Shown: piece after piece, positions 1-12,383 of the stretch
Numbering within the stretch: position 1 is the first letter of the stretch
Layout of the letters: every line of letters starts with the position of its first letter
Assembly (NCBI GenBank): GCA_903813345.2
Contig: CAIIXF020000002.1
Location: 16,686,467-16,750,466, forward strand
Length of the DNA: 64,000 bases
Reading direction: 5' to 3'
Source: Owenia fusiformis
Taxonomy: Eukaryota > Annelida > Polychaeta > Sabellida > Oweniidae
Translations under genes and position numbers: made by a program
The notes under the pieces: generated by a model
What the model was told of the DNA's origin: nothing
Seen by the model: the letters and a program-made list of their open reading frames with translations, nothing else
Database searches by the model: none

Positions 1-13
1 TTACTTCAAATAG

Positions 14-1806
14 GTCCGGCTTCCAGCGGATGAATACTGTTCAATGAAAGCAGACAAGCCAGTCATGATGGTATTGCTATCAATTACAAAGGATCAGTCT
101 GAATCAGAGGGCGACCCTTCAATGACTTTAGTCCCTTGGCTAGAACAGTTCAATTCAAAATACACATTCACTACCCCAGAATATTCCCTTGGCTCGTACT
201 TGAATTACATCATGTTAGTTATTGAGGATCAATACAAGAACGGACTAGTTTTAGATGGTGATAGCACACACGTAAATGGAGTAGCAACTTGGCATAACTT
301 CCCTGGCATAGACGACTACGTAGGGTTGTATTTTGCCATCGGTGAGGGCTCGCATCATATTGAACACTCCAACCCAAATGCGTCGTTTGGCATTTACCTT
401 TATGGAAAGGCTAGTCTTGAATCCTATGGACTCCCAGCTGGGATGAAGATGGTCAAAATCAATGAGGTGTGTTTTAAACAGCATATTACACGACACTATA
501 CTATAAATATACTTCAATACTATACGCTGTGGGCTATTTCGGTGTTTCTAATTAAAGAATATTTCTGATTTTCAAACATTCTTAGTTCGTATGCAGCTGA
601 TTAATCAAACAATACTTGGGCCCAATATTCTTACAACTTATATGCATTTCTCTTCAAGTCATTTGTGGCTGTATAATTTGCCATGATTGTACACATATTC
701 CAGTGTCCTAATAGTGATGGCAGTGCTGTAGACGGAATTGACAACGATTGTGATGGTCTAATAGATGAGGAGGTTTGTGGACCCTCTGCAACAGGTACAT
801 CTAAGTACATACTAGTAAAACATTTAAAACAAGCTAGAAACAATTGGACTACAGATGTTTAAAGTATCTGAGCAAAATAAGTCATATAGTATAAACAAAT
901 TAATGTAATTTACACTTTAGATGACGACATGGATGACAAAATTGATGAAGATTGTGGGTCATTTGAGACCACGACAACTTTAACTACAACAACAACAACA
1001 ACAACAACAACAAATGTACCAACAACAGCAACAGGTGTACATGTACCAACAACAACAGATGCACCAACAATAACAACAGATGTTCCTACCACACCGGATG
1101 TACTGACAACAGCAACAACAACAACAACAGCAACAACAATACATGTATCCACAGCAACAACAACAACAACAACAACAACACATGTACCAACAACAACCTC
1201 AACAGATGTGCCCACAAATACAGCAACAGTGCCAACAACAAATACACCTACTCAAATGACTCCCACAAAAACTGCCCACGTAACAAGTACAAGTACTCCT
1301 AGCCATATTGTTAATACAACTGAAGACCTTGCAGCTTTCAATGAACGGCACATAAGTGAGGTATATATCCATGCTTATCTTACTAACAGGGTGGACCAAA
1401 ACGTACGAAGATGCGGAATGCGGATGCGTATCACCAGAATCATCTCTTAGGATACATTTAAACAAAAGGTTATGCGAAACCTCTCTTCTAGTTGACAAAG
1501 AGCGCTTGACCCATATTTCTATGTGATAATATTTCATTTCTCATAGATCACAATATATTTGTTCATTTCTGGTTGTATGTTATAAACTGAATACCCCTTT
1601 TTCAGGAAAACCTCACAAAGATAGTTCTTGGGACGATGATACCAATTGCCATTCTCACTTTGGTTGGTTGCACTTGTTGTATGGTGGCACTAGTGGTCAA
1701 GAGAAAGCGTAAGCGTAGGAGAGAACAGGAAGAGGGACAAGATTTAATGAAGCCTGGCACACCTCCACCAAGAAATGTTGTGACACCTACGGAACAGAAA
1801 ATCTAA
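14..1806 (+). CDS. IgGFc-binding-like transmembrane protein, copy 1 (3' part; 5' end outside window)
   Basis: Four exons are visible at 14-466, 704-794, 921-1360 and 1606-1806, all with AG/GT borders and compatible phases (0, 1, 0). Exon 14-466 encodes the end of an IgGFc-binding N-terminal type domain. The next exon and the start of the following one encode two acidic MopE-like motifs (DGIDNDCDGLIDEE, then DDDMDDKIDEDCG), which probably bind a divalent metal. A Thr-rich mucin-like stalk of about 125 residues follows. The last exon encodes a juxtamembrane NLT glycosylation site, a hydrophobic helix and a basic tail (KRKRKRRR). The copy is very close to the complete copy at 3196-9905. It has the same exon lengths except for a shorter stalk exon (440 against 719 nt) and one extra Cys codon in the membrane helix. 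The likely role is as a cell-surface binding protein, possibly in immunity. That role is inferred from the family and not shown here. Confidence 0.82.
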
Positions 1807-3195
1807 TTATGATCCTGGAAACACTTCCATTATTAAGAACGTATTATCCTTGGATGTATCAACTGAACATATACACATTATGTATGCTAGATGACCCATA
1901 TATACAAATTGCAACTAAATACATAATCAAGATGACCCTGTACTTATACTAACTAAATATATACTGTAATGTAGATGACCCTGTATATACTAATTCTAAA
2001 AGTATAACCTAGAAGACCGGTGTAAAAGAAATGATGGTCCCCTGGGGATTATTGCCCCCTTTCTTAAAGGCCCTTACTGGCCCTGATTGTGGATACGATA
2101 ATAAAGGAAAGAGTTGTATTTAGGTCACCATATAAATCAATGGAAAGTAGGACCATAATTCGATAGGACCTCCTACCCTTTTACACCTGAGCCGATCTTT
2201 CAGAATGTATGACACCTGCGTTGTTTTCAATTACTTCGAATTCATATCAAAAATCGTTTCCAATAAAATTTCTGAGGTAAAGCAACTTTTACCTTTTAAA
2301 TGTAGTTTGCTAAAGTCATACATATTACATTTCAAAAGTTTCATTTCATCTTTCTATCGTATTATTATTTAAATGTAATCCAAAGTTACCATGCACAGGA
2401 GCGATTATGGAAGTTATCTAGGGCCGGGGTAAGGTGGAAACTGGGAAGTGCTGAAAACTTTTGAAAGCTGTAAGGCAGAGTCCTATTTATAAAATATACA
2501 ATTTGAATGAGTTTCAATTATTATTTTTGGGGTTAGTTCACTGGTTCCGCTGGAACAAAACTTTTGCGTACAATCTGAAGTAATCCTAAAATGAATTATC
2601 TATTAATGCATATATTTCCAAATCATTTTTGAGCATATTCAAGCGAGTTGGCTATTCTGTTGGTACTGTAGGGTCAATCTTGCGTTCTATGGTCAATGTC
2701 AATGTTTGTTTTAATGGCTCGTTCAATAGTTCTGTCTTCTTAATACAAGGTCTGGCCGGCAAAAGTACACTTGGTCAAACTTCCGCCAGTAGGATTTCCA
2801 AATATATATTCCACTCTCTTGTCAATATACAAAACCGTTTTCTTGGTAACAGGGGTTACTGTTCTGAAATTGAAAAGAACGGAATGATTATAAATAAATA
2901 TTAGCAATTATTTATAAATACGATTGTACACAGTTATCTGAATGCACGTCTGCAAATAATTTATATATACACGGGTTACCCAATTACATATGTGTATTTG
3001 ATCCAAACGTGTCGCAGGAAATAAGAAAATGTTTTCTTAATTATAAAGTAAACTTGAAATCTAAAAAGCCTTGGCCTGGACAGAGAGCAATGCCATTGGC
3101 CAGCTTGACGGCGAACTTGCACTTGGCAAACTATTAGACAGCGCATCGATGCTTTAACTTGCTTTTTTTCTGAGAAGACAGCCTACCAGCAGAGT
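1807..3195. other. Intergenic spacer between the two IgGFc-like copies
   Basis: About 1.4 kb with no convincing gene. The part at 1860-2000 holds about three degenerate units (…agatgaccctgta…) related to the 36-bp minisatellite that is expanded behind copy 2, so the 3' flank was duplicated with the gene. An open stretch near 2629-2904 has no recognisable domain and no supporting splice sites. The 120 bases before 3196 should hold the 5' UTR and promoter of copy 2, but I see no clear TATA box. Confidence 0.5.
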
Positions 3196-6100
3196 ATGGA
3201 TTATCTGATTAAAGCCGCGTTAATACTTTTGGTGGCTACATATGTAGCATCAGGTAATTTGTTTGGATTCAGGTCATTTACATTGGGAATCAACTGAAAT
3301 TAGGACATCGTGTCCTCGTTTCGGCATGTGCGCACTTTGACCGTGAAACGGAATTTGACATTTTGAATTCTGTTTTTTAATTTTATCACATTTTGTACTT
3401 TTGATTTCAAAGCATGTAATTCGTGAGTTTCGGTTTTTATTAAAAAATGAATTCGCCCGTTTGAATTTGAACAGGAAACATGAAATAAGAAAATAAGGCA
3501 TAGTTCCATGGACCATAATTCAAAGACACGACATGATCCAATACAAGTTGTTACATATTTTACGAGGCATGGCAAATCGGCCAATTTGTTCAAATATATT
3601 ATATAGTGTATTACATAATGAAGTAGCCTAAAACCTTTCTTTAAAATGCTATCCATTTAACATTAATATAAAATATCAATTTTCGGAATTTTCATGCCTT
3701 TAATTTTAATTAAGAATTGATAAGTTTGTTAACCCCTCAGGGGGGAAGATGAATTAAAATAAAACAAAAGTCAAGATGATAGCTTTTCTAGAACTGAAAT
3801 TATGCACTTTCGAAGATATTGCAGGTATTGCAAAAAACCTTCAAAATCATATTATTGTAACGCGTAATTGATAATCAACAATTTCAAGATCAATTTGTTT
3901 TTGTTTTTGACATTCAAGATGAAATAACCATAATGGATTTAGTACGAAAAAAGATAAATGCTTATATTATTCCGACATAATTTTGGTCCATAATTCTGCT
4001 TAGCAACCGAGTACAAATCGAATTGGTGAAACTGAATTGAAACTGAAATTTGGGGGAAGGGGGAATAAAAAAGCTATATCTAAAATTCGAAGATTATTCT
4101 AATACCAAAGTTTGCATAAACATTCGGCTGTATTCAGTATCCAAGGGTATTCATCACGCAGTTTTTGCTCAAACTTTTGAAGGGAACGCGATTAGCGAAT
4201 ATTTGTCGATTAACGTATTTTACCTTTAAAAATCATAACTTAGTCAATAGTGACTCGAGTAAATTAAAAAAAATGGTGGAACGAGAATGTAATGTGCTAA
4301 ATTGTTATTTATCAAACAAAGCAATAATGATATATTTGTATTGTTGTATGCATATATATTAATTTTAATAAATTGAATTGAATAAATTGAATAATAAAAT
4401 TGATCACTTTGCAAATTTCAACAGCAGTAGAAACAAGTTGCGGTACCAATCAATATTTTTTTATTTTATTTTTATTGACAACAATTTCCATAAGTTCTTT
4501 GCCCCTATAACCTGATTTTTACGCCAAAAAGTGTCTTATATATCTATGGCACAAGTTGAAAAACGATGAAGCCACAAGAAAAACTAGCTATAAAATACTA
4601 TACTATAAGAAAAATCGAAAGGGGGAGGGCAATTTGATCGTCCCCCAACAGACATTGAGGTTAAATATAGTAGAAATTATGTATTCTGCCAGTGTCTGTT
4701 TTACTGGTCTTCTTTAAGGTTTTTTGTCTCTTCAATTCCCAATATGGAGCTTGTGTATAGATATTGGGTATACGAAAAATTTATCGATGAATGTTTTTAT
4801 AACCTCTGGGTCTCTATGTACCCTCGGGGAAATATCGATTGGGACTTCTACTGAATTATTGAATTGAAAACATTTAAAGCAACCAAAAACACAAAGCACA
4901 ACAAAATGTTACACCCCAAATTACTTACAAAAGTGTAACAATTTCTTTCAAAAGTGTAACAATTACTTACAAAAGTGTAACAATTACTTACAAAAGTTTA
5001 ATAATTACCTATAGGAAAGTGTGAAGATTTGTCCCGCCAACTGCTAACATGCGATGTGTATACTTCAGTTACATTTAACATGTATAAGTTCCCCATTGTC
5101 TTTCAAGTCATTCATCAAATCCAAAAGCAAAAGGTTGTACTAAGAAAAAAATAAAATAATCTACACGCTATATGATTAATAGCCAGCTTTTGTGGTAAGG
5201 GGCTCGACCCCCCCCCCCCAATCCACACATGATTTTTTATCATGCTTCATCAACTTCGCATTGTAATTACAAGCAAGGGTGTTATTAAGAAGACACCAGG
5301 GGTTGCCTTGAAAATAAGGGAGGGGTTCCAAACATTTCAGCATGTCATGTTTACTATTTGCAGATGATTTCGATAACCTTGGAACAGAGTTTGTGTTGAC
5401 GTTGATGGAGAATCAAGTTATGGGAACAACAGAATATGATATTGAAGTGTTCATCACAACCTACAAGTCAAACTCAGTATCTGTCCACATCTCTAGCCCT
5501 AAATGGAGCAGCCCGAAGGTTGACCACACTTTCAGCATCACCGCTGGTCAGGTTGAACTCGTGAAATTTTCAAATGATTTACGTATGGTTGGAACAGAAA
5601 AATCCTCGAAGGGAATACTCATACAGGTATATCCGAAGTCAGCATCGACATAGTACTAAAATAGTAAAAAGTAGGCATAACTCCGAAAGTGCATTTTATC
5701 CCTTTCTCCTAATATAGTATACAGGATATATAGTGTAGTACTAGTATGCCTTGTCTTTCTATTAGTTTATTTTCATAAACAGGCGAGTGACGAAGTTGCT
5801 GTTTATGGCTTTAATAAGGAAAAGTACTCTACAGATGGTTTTCTTGGCTTACCCACTGACGTATTGGGGACCGACTACTTCGCTGTAGCATACTATCCTC
5901 CTACGGAACAAACGGAGATCGCGATTGCGGCGGTACATGATAATACCCAGCTTAATATCAAACTGAAAAACTCACTACCGGGCAACATAACATATGATAA
6001 TGTCGCATATTTTGGAGGTGATACGATTACCGTTAGTCTGGATGAATATGAAACATTCCAAATGCATAGCATTGAAGACCTCACTGGCACACGGATACTC

Positions 6101-9100
6101 TCCAATCACCCAATATCAGTGTTCAGTGGAAACAAAAAGACGAGGGTTGCACCAGATGATGTATCAACAATAGGGAATTCACGTGACCACTTAGTATCCC
6201 AGCTACCCCCTGTGGATGTCTGGGGGAACACCTTCGTTACAGTACCCACTCCGGGACGACTGTTTGGTGACATGGTGAAAATTGTAGCAAGTCAGGCCAA
6301 CACCGCTGTAAACATCTCTGGTTTTGACACGCAGTATATTAATGAGAGTGGGGGATTTGTACAGGTGAGTAAAACAATGTGCCGGTAAATTAAATTTGCC
6401 AGTATATTCATGAGAATGGGGTCATTGTTGGTGAGTTAACATTTCTGACTTCATACATTTTGTTTGAATACAATAAATAACGCTAGGATTAGGAGTTATT
6501 AAAAGTTGAAGTTCGAGATTAAAAGGTCCTTTCATTTTATTTTTTGTAACAGAAAAACAATGTTAAATGTTATAGTCCGCTATGGAATCTTTATTTCATG
6601 ATTTAAGTGATCCGCAAGGCGGACAAAACTTAACATTGTTCTTTTGTAAAGGATGACCGCACCGCTCTTGTCTTAGCAATTACATTGTCGTTATTCTGGA
6701 AAAAAGAGAGGAATAATTGTGAGGATTTTGAAGTATTTTTACTCAGAAATAAGTCGACAAAAACCTTCCGACACCGCAATGTGATATAAGACTGGCGTTT
6801 CCATTCCCCAATCATATCTTGGACATAAATATGGGACATCCATATCTTTGTCTCATCAGAGTTTTATATCGTTCCAATAAACAGAAGCTAATTGTGGTTA
6901 GGTTACAAAAGTTTATGATGATATGATATACTGTACCAAAATGTGTACATTACATGATCTATTTTTCTTTAAAAAGGTCCGGCTTCCAGCGGATGAATAC
7001 TGTTCAATGAAAGCAGACAAGCCAGTCATGATGGTATTGTTATCAATTACAAAGGATAAGTCTGAGTCAGAGGGCGACCCTTCAATGACTTTAGTCCCTT
7101 GGCTGGAACAGTTCAACTCAAAATACACATTCACCACTCCTGAATATTCCCTTGGCTCGTACTTGAATTACATATTGTTGGTTATTGAGGATCAATACAA
7201 GAACGGACTAGTTTTAGATGGTGATAGCACACGCGTAAATGGAGTAGCAACTTGGCATAACTTCCCTGGCATAGATGACTACGTAGGGACGTATTTTGCC
7301 ATCGATGAGGGTTCGCATCATATAGAGCATTCTAACCCTAGTGCATCATTTGGCGCTTACCTGTATGGAAAGGCTAACCTTGAATCCTATGGACTACCAA
7401 CTGGAATGAAGATGGTTAAGATCAATGTGGTATGTTTTATATCTTCTGTTTGTAGGATTGTGTTGCATTAGCCATTCACAAACTAAACGCAATCTCCATT
7501 TTATACATTCTTTTTCACTTAGAATCCTACAATAAGGAGTTAGCTTGCAATGTTTTTCACAACTTAAACGCGAACCGAAAATATTTAAGCGATGCATTTG
7601 TATGGGCGATTGGTCATACGTATAGGTTGGCGTTTCAATTTCAATTTCGAGACATGTACATTTTGGTAATTATAAACCACATTCAGTTCAATCGACTTAA
7701 ACATATTCTTAGAGAAATACCCACCGAACGTCACATGGGCAATTTTTGCATGTGTTGCTGAAATAAGAATTAAGCAATCAATGTGCTGTCTTAAAACAAA
7801 AAGTAATTGTTTTTAAAACTTTATCCACTATTTGAAACTTACCATGTCATCTGTTTTTCATAAAGTCACTTTCATGCTTTTCATAGTTAAGCCTCTTAAC
7901 TATGAATAATTTCGATTTCCAAAAATACTCTTTCATTTGACGCTGATTGTGCCTAATTAATCATAATATTATACTTGTGCTCAATATGCTCAAAACGTAT
8001 GCATTTCTATTCAGATCAAGTTATTTTTGGCTGTAAAATTTGGGTTTTCACATATTCCAGTGTCCTAATAGTGATGGCAGTGCTGTGGACGGAATTGACA
8101 ACGATTGTGATGGTCTAATAGATGAGGAGGTTTGTGGACCCTCTGCAACAGGTAGGAAAACATATCCTAGCACAAACAGGCTCAAACTATTTATTTACAG
8201 GTACTTAAATGTATCTATGTATGTAAATAAGTCATACAGTACAAATAAATTTAATTAAAGCAATTTACACTTTAGATGACGATATGGATGATAAAATTGA
8301 TGAAGATTGTGGGTCATTTGAGACCACAACTACCATATATGTGCCGACAACAACAACAACATATGTGCCGACAACCACCACCACCGCTGCGCCTACAACC
8401 ACAACAACTACAGCTGCACCCACAACCACCACCGCTGCGCCTACAACCACAACAACTACAGCTGCACCCACAACCACCACCGATGCGCCTACAACCACAA
8501 CAACAGCTGCACCTACTATAACCTCAACCTCTGTACCGACAACAACAACATCTGTGCCAACATCAACAACATCTGTGCCGACAACAGCATCTGTGTCGAC
8601 ATCAACAACATCTGTGCCGACATCAACAACATCTGTGCCGACAACAGCATCTGTGCCGACATCAACAACATCTGTGCCGACAACAGCATCTGTGTCGACA
8701 TCAACAACATCTATGCCGACATCAACAACATCTGTGCCGACAACAGCATCTGTGTCGACATCAACAACATCTGTGCCGACAACATCTGATGTGCCGACAA
8801 CAGCCCCAGTTGTAACAACTGCAGCAGCAGCTGTTCTTACCACAACAACATTACCGACAACAACACGTACAACTTTACCTGATGAATCTGCTCCCACAAC
8901 AACTGTTACCGTAGAAACTACAAGTACTCCAAGCCATCTTGTCAATACAACTGACGACCTTGCAGCTTCTAACAATCAGAAGCAGATTAGTGATGTATGT
9001 AACCATGCTTATATTACTTAAAGGGTGGGCCGAAAGTGGGACACTAACATAAATCATACTAACCTTGACTTTATTTGACATTTAAATATTTTTATAAACA

Positions 9101-9905
9101 TGGTATGGTGTATTGGTCAATAAAATTCGATTTTCTTCAAATGGTTTAATTTTTTGGTTTATATGATGAGGAATGAATAAAGACACTGGTGGATCCATAA
9201 GCTAACAAGGGGAGGGCCAAATTTTGAGGCAGGATAAAATTCTCCACCAAAACATTATTTTGGTTTGGTCTCCTAAAACCAAAAATTGGGCCCATATTTT
9301 GAAAAATTCAGGCCCAAAATATGCACAAAAAGGCCCATTTTTGAGCCCTTAATTTTCTTGCCCACAAGGGGGGGGATCCGTCAGTGAAAGAAGCAGCATT
9401 TAAATAATCACAGTAACCATTGAAATGACAAATCGAGATATGCTAACGAGCACTGTAAAATAAAAAAATAAAACAAAATATTTACGTTAAATAACGTAAA
9501 CATAATACTGTGATATGGATACGTTTCACCAGAGAAATCTCTCTACATTTTTAAACAAAAAGGTATTATGCCTCTCTGTTAGTTGACTGTGAAGGCTAGT
9601 CCCATATTCCTATGTGATAATATATTTCTCAATAAATTATTTGTTTACAATACTTATTACAGTATTCTTGATTGTACTTGTAAACTGGACAAAACATTTC
9701 TCTTCAGGAAAACCTCACAAACATAGTTCTTGGGACGATGATACCAATTGCCATTCTCACTTTGATTGGTTGCACTTGTATGGTGGCACTAGTGGTCAAG
9801 AGAAAGCGTAAGCGTAGGAGAGAACAGGAAGAGGGACAAGATTTAATGAAACCTGGCACACCTCCACCGAGAAATGTTGTGACACCTACGCAAATTAAAA
9901 TCTAG
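3196..9905 (+). CDS. IgGFc-binding-like transmembrane protein with MopE-like motifs and mucin stalk, copy 2 (complete)
   Basis: Seven exons: 3196-3253, 5364-5626, 5783-6364, 6977-7429, 8061-8151, 8276-8994 and 9708-9905. Phases are consistent throughout and give 787 residues. Residues 1-19 are a signal peptide (MDYLIKAALILLVATYVAS). Residues about 20-452 form the IgGFc-binding N-terminal type region, recognisable by the segments SNHPISVFSGNK and QLPPVDVWGNTFVTVP. Residues 453-494 carry two acidic MopE-like motifs. Residues about 497-705 are a Thr/Pro/Ser stalk built of APTTTT and TSVPTST type units, likely heavily O-glycosylated. Residues about 727-749 are a membrane helix, followed by a short basic tail ending in PPPRNVVTPTQIKI. 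The start is the ATG that opens the signal peptide. In vertebrates this domain occurs in FCGBP, a secreted mucus protein. Here the domain is membrane-anchored, so a surface receptor or adhesion role is my inference. Confidence 0.88.
4919..5012 (+). repeat. Short minisatellite in intron 1 of IgGFc-like copy 2
   Basis: Four imperfect units of about 23-24 bp with the core acttacaaaagtgtaacaat stand in a row. The surrounding 2.1-kb intron (3254-5363) is AT-rich and otherwise shows nothing I can name apart from a C tract near 5210. Confidence 0.7.
8331..8800 (+). repeat. Coding tandem repeats of the Thr-rich stalk
   Basis: The stalk exon of copy 2 has two repeat types in series. First come triplet-rich units encoding (A/D)APTTTTT. 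Then, from about 8530, 18- to 21-bp units encode TSVPTST, TSVPTTA and SVSTST, combined into a higher-order unit of about 60 bp. All lengths are multiples of three, so unit number can change without loss of frame. The antisense strand also stays open across this stretch, which is a by-product of the repeat and not a gene. Confidence 0.85.
9184..9386. mobile_element. MITE, CACTGGYGGATC family, in last intron of IgGFc-like copy 2
   Basis: The element starts CACTGGTGGATCC and ends GGATCCGTCAGTG, which are inverted termini, and is flanked on both sides by a perfect 5-bp duplication, AAAGA (9179-9183 and 9387-9391). The inside is low-complexity with many ggccca/aaattttg runs. The matching intron of copy 1 (1361-1605) lacks it, so insertion followed the gene duplication. 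The 5-bp target site and CA…TG ends would fit the hAT5-like group, but no transposase is present to confirm this. Confidence 0.8.
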
Positions 9906-10064
9906 ATGATCCTGGGAACACCTCCATTGAAAAGAACTTACTAGCCTTGGATGCATCAACTGAACATAAATTATGTAGAGAAGCCTCGAAATGCCAAATT
10001 GTTAAATGATAATGATACTTAACAAGCCAACTAAATACTCTATCTGGATTGCCCTGTATATATC

Positions 10065-10850
10065 AACTAATCTAGATGACCATGTACACTAGTTCTGAAT
10101 ATATGATCTTCACTACTCTGGATATGCCAACTAAATATGTAATCTAATTGACGCTGAATACGTCAACTAAATGTAGTATCTGGATGACCCAGAATTCGTC
10201 AAATAAATGTATTATCTGGATGACCGTGAACACGTCAAATAAATGTATTATCTGGATGACCCTAAATACGTCAAATAAATGTATTCTCTGGATGACCCAT
10301 AATTCGTCAAATAAATGTATTCTCTGGATGACCGTGAATACGTCAAATATATGTATTATCTTAATGACCCTGAATACGTCAAATAAATGTATTCTCTTGA
10401 TGACCCATAATTCGTCAAATAAATGTATTATCTGGATGACCGTGAATACGTCAAATATATGTATTATCTAAATGACCCTGAAAACGTCAAATAAATGTTT
10501 ATCTGGATGACCCTAAATACGTCAAATAAATGTATTATCTGGATGACCGTGAATACGTCAAATAAATACTGAAGGATTGTCTGGATGTGCCGAAATACAT
10601 CAATTAAGCTTAAATCTAAATGACGCTGAATACGTCAACTAGATATATGATCTGGATGAACCTACATACGTCAACTAACTATGTAATCTAGATGACGTTA
10701 AATACATCATCTAAAAGTGTAACCTATAGATGACTTCGAATAGATCAACTAAATATGTAAGGTAGATGATTACGAAATATGTCAATACGTCAACTGAATA
10801 TGTAATGTAGATGACGCTAAATACGTCAACTAAATATTATATGTCGGTGT
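10065..10850 (+). repeat. 36-bp minisatellite downstream of IgGFc-like copy 2
   Basis: About 20 units with the consensus ctggatgaccctgaatacgt followed by caaataaatgtattat. The central units are most alike and the edges are degenerate. Because 36 is a multiple of three, one frame stays open for a 12-residue periodic peptide. I regard that as incidental. The array begins shortly after the stop codon and could lie in the 3' UTR. Confidence 0.85.
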
Positions 10851-10859
10851 GTTATCTCT

Positions 10860-11106
10860 CAGTGGCGGATCCGGGGGTGGGACCCTGAAGAGGGCCCAAC
10901 ATTTTTTTTAGTTTTTGGGCCCCACAATTTTGTTGAGCCTCCAAAAATGTGCCTTTTTGGGCATTATTTGGCCTTTTTGGCCAATTTTTCAAAAAAGGGC
11001 CTTAATTTTTTAAAATTTGGGCCTAATTTTGGGTTATAGGGGCCCAAAATTTTATTCCTGGTTGAAAACTTGGCCCCCACCTTGTCAATTTGTGGATCCG
11101 CCACTG
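10860..11106. mobile_element. MITE, CAGTGGCGGATC family
   Basis: Perfect 13-bp inverted termini, CAGTGGCGGATCC and GGATCCGCCACTG, enclose about 220 bp of ggcccaaaattt-type low-complexity sequence. The flanks TCTCT and CTTCT are only a weak match for a 5-bp target duplication. It lies directly after the 36-bp minisatellite. Confidence 0.8.
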
Positions 11107-12383
11107 CTTCTAGGTGTTCTTTTCTTGGTACGATTTGTGCCATTATTTCAGGGATTCAAGACATTGATCCACCCAAAGTGAACGATGAATTTCTCAGTTT
11201 TATTCATGCGTTGCTCATGATCCTTTTAATAGAGGAGTTTCTAAATAGCTTTGAAATCTCGCTAATTCTCGTTTTTTTCATGTGATTTTAAGAGATTTGC
11301 ACTTATTACCTCCAATGTTTCTTTATTTTTGATAGCATATTTGAATTCAGTGACAATTCTCAAATGATAGCTTTGATTTACACAGTTGTGTCATTTAAAT
11401 CATTTTCCATGACATTTAAAAAAACTTGGGCCAAATATCCATTGACACTTTGGCTTATTCGTATGACAACGAACATTATCATGTTTAAATCATAATATGT
11501 AAATTGACAGAGTCATCAAAGTAGTATTCTATTCGAGTTTCAGACAGATTCAACGAACACTTTTTGATAAATCATGAAATTAAGTGACTATTGCAAGTTT
11601 CTAGCATTAAAGTGAATGGAGGTCTGGCCCAAGAAAATGATCGGTCGTTCGTCTTGTCGATAACTCGAATTTGGGCTCGAATCGAATGTTTTTTTACGAA
11701 TGGGTTCAATAGAGTATGCTTTCCTTCTGAGTTCATTGGGAAATACAATGGTCTTGATGACTTCGAAATATGGCATAAATGTTTATTGGATTTAACAACA
11801 CCAAGCCACTTAAGATAATGCAGCTTCCTCTTTAATATGTATAGTCAATCTTCCAAAGAAATAATTAGAAACATTTTGACCAATGCAGTGTATTTTTAAG
11901 TTTTAAAAGAAGAATAGTACATACTATCCACAACAACAAGAAGAACAAAATAACCTATTGTTGACCCATAAATACAAGTCAATAGAAAATCTAAATCTGA
12001 TCTGTTATTAATTTATACACAAGCAGGTCAAGTACTTTTAATGTCTTGTTAAGTAAAAATATCAACGTTTAATCAAACAACACTTATTTTACAGTTTCAT
12101 CCTCAACAATCTGATTGTATAAAAAAATGACATAAGTCTTAACGAGGACGTTACCCTTGGCGATAACTATGATATCCCATCATGATGATTTCATTTTATT
12201 TTGCTGATATTGAAATATAGACTGGATCAAATGTACTTTCAACCGCATTTGGCATTGCACCTTCTTCACAATATCATTTTGTTTTGACACATTCCAAATA
12301 ATATTTGATTCTGCTAGTCTTTTGGTCTCAATGGCACATAACTGCCAAAACTGTTCAGTTCAGATACAACTGCCCTGTGCGTT
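11107..12383. other. Intergenic, no gene seen
   Basis: This is the gap between the IgGFc-like locus and the 3' end of the ankyrin/SOCS gene. The short open stretch at 11591-11818 (and its antisense) has no recognisable domain. No RNA gene was found. The sequence just below 12384 should hold the 3' UTR of the minus-strand gene. Confidence 0.4.

Noticed and set aside
2629-2904. Open frame of about 90 codons between the IgGFc-like copies
   Set aside because: It lacks an ATG at its start, a recognisable domain and splice support. The antisense side looked vaguely protein-like but is not open.
8265-8975. 236-residue antisense frame (GTDVVDV repeats)
   Set aside because: It is the complement of the Thr-rich stalk exon, whose sense frame has exon borders and a matching paralogue.
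10148-10471. 107-residue frame with a 12-residue period
   Set aside because: It comes from the 36-bp minisatellite, whose unit length is a multiple of three. No start context or homology was seen.
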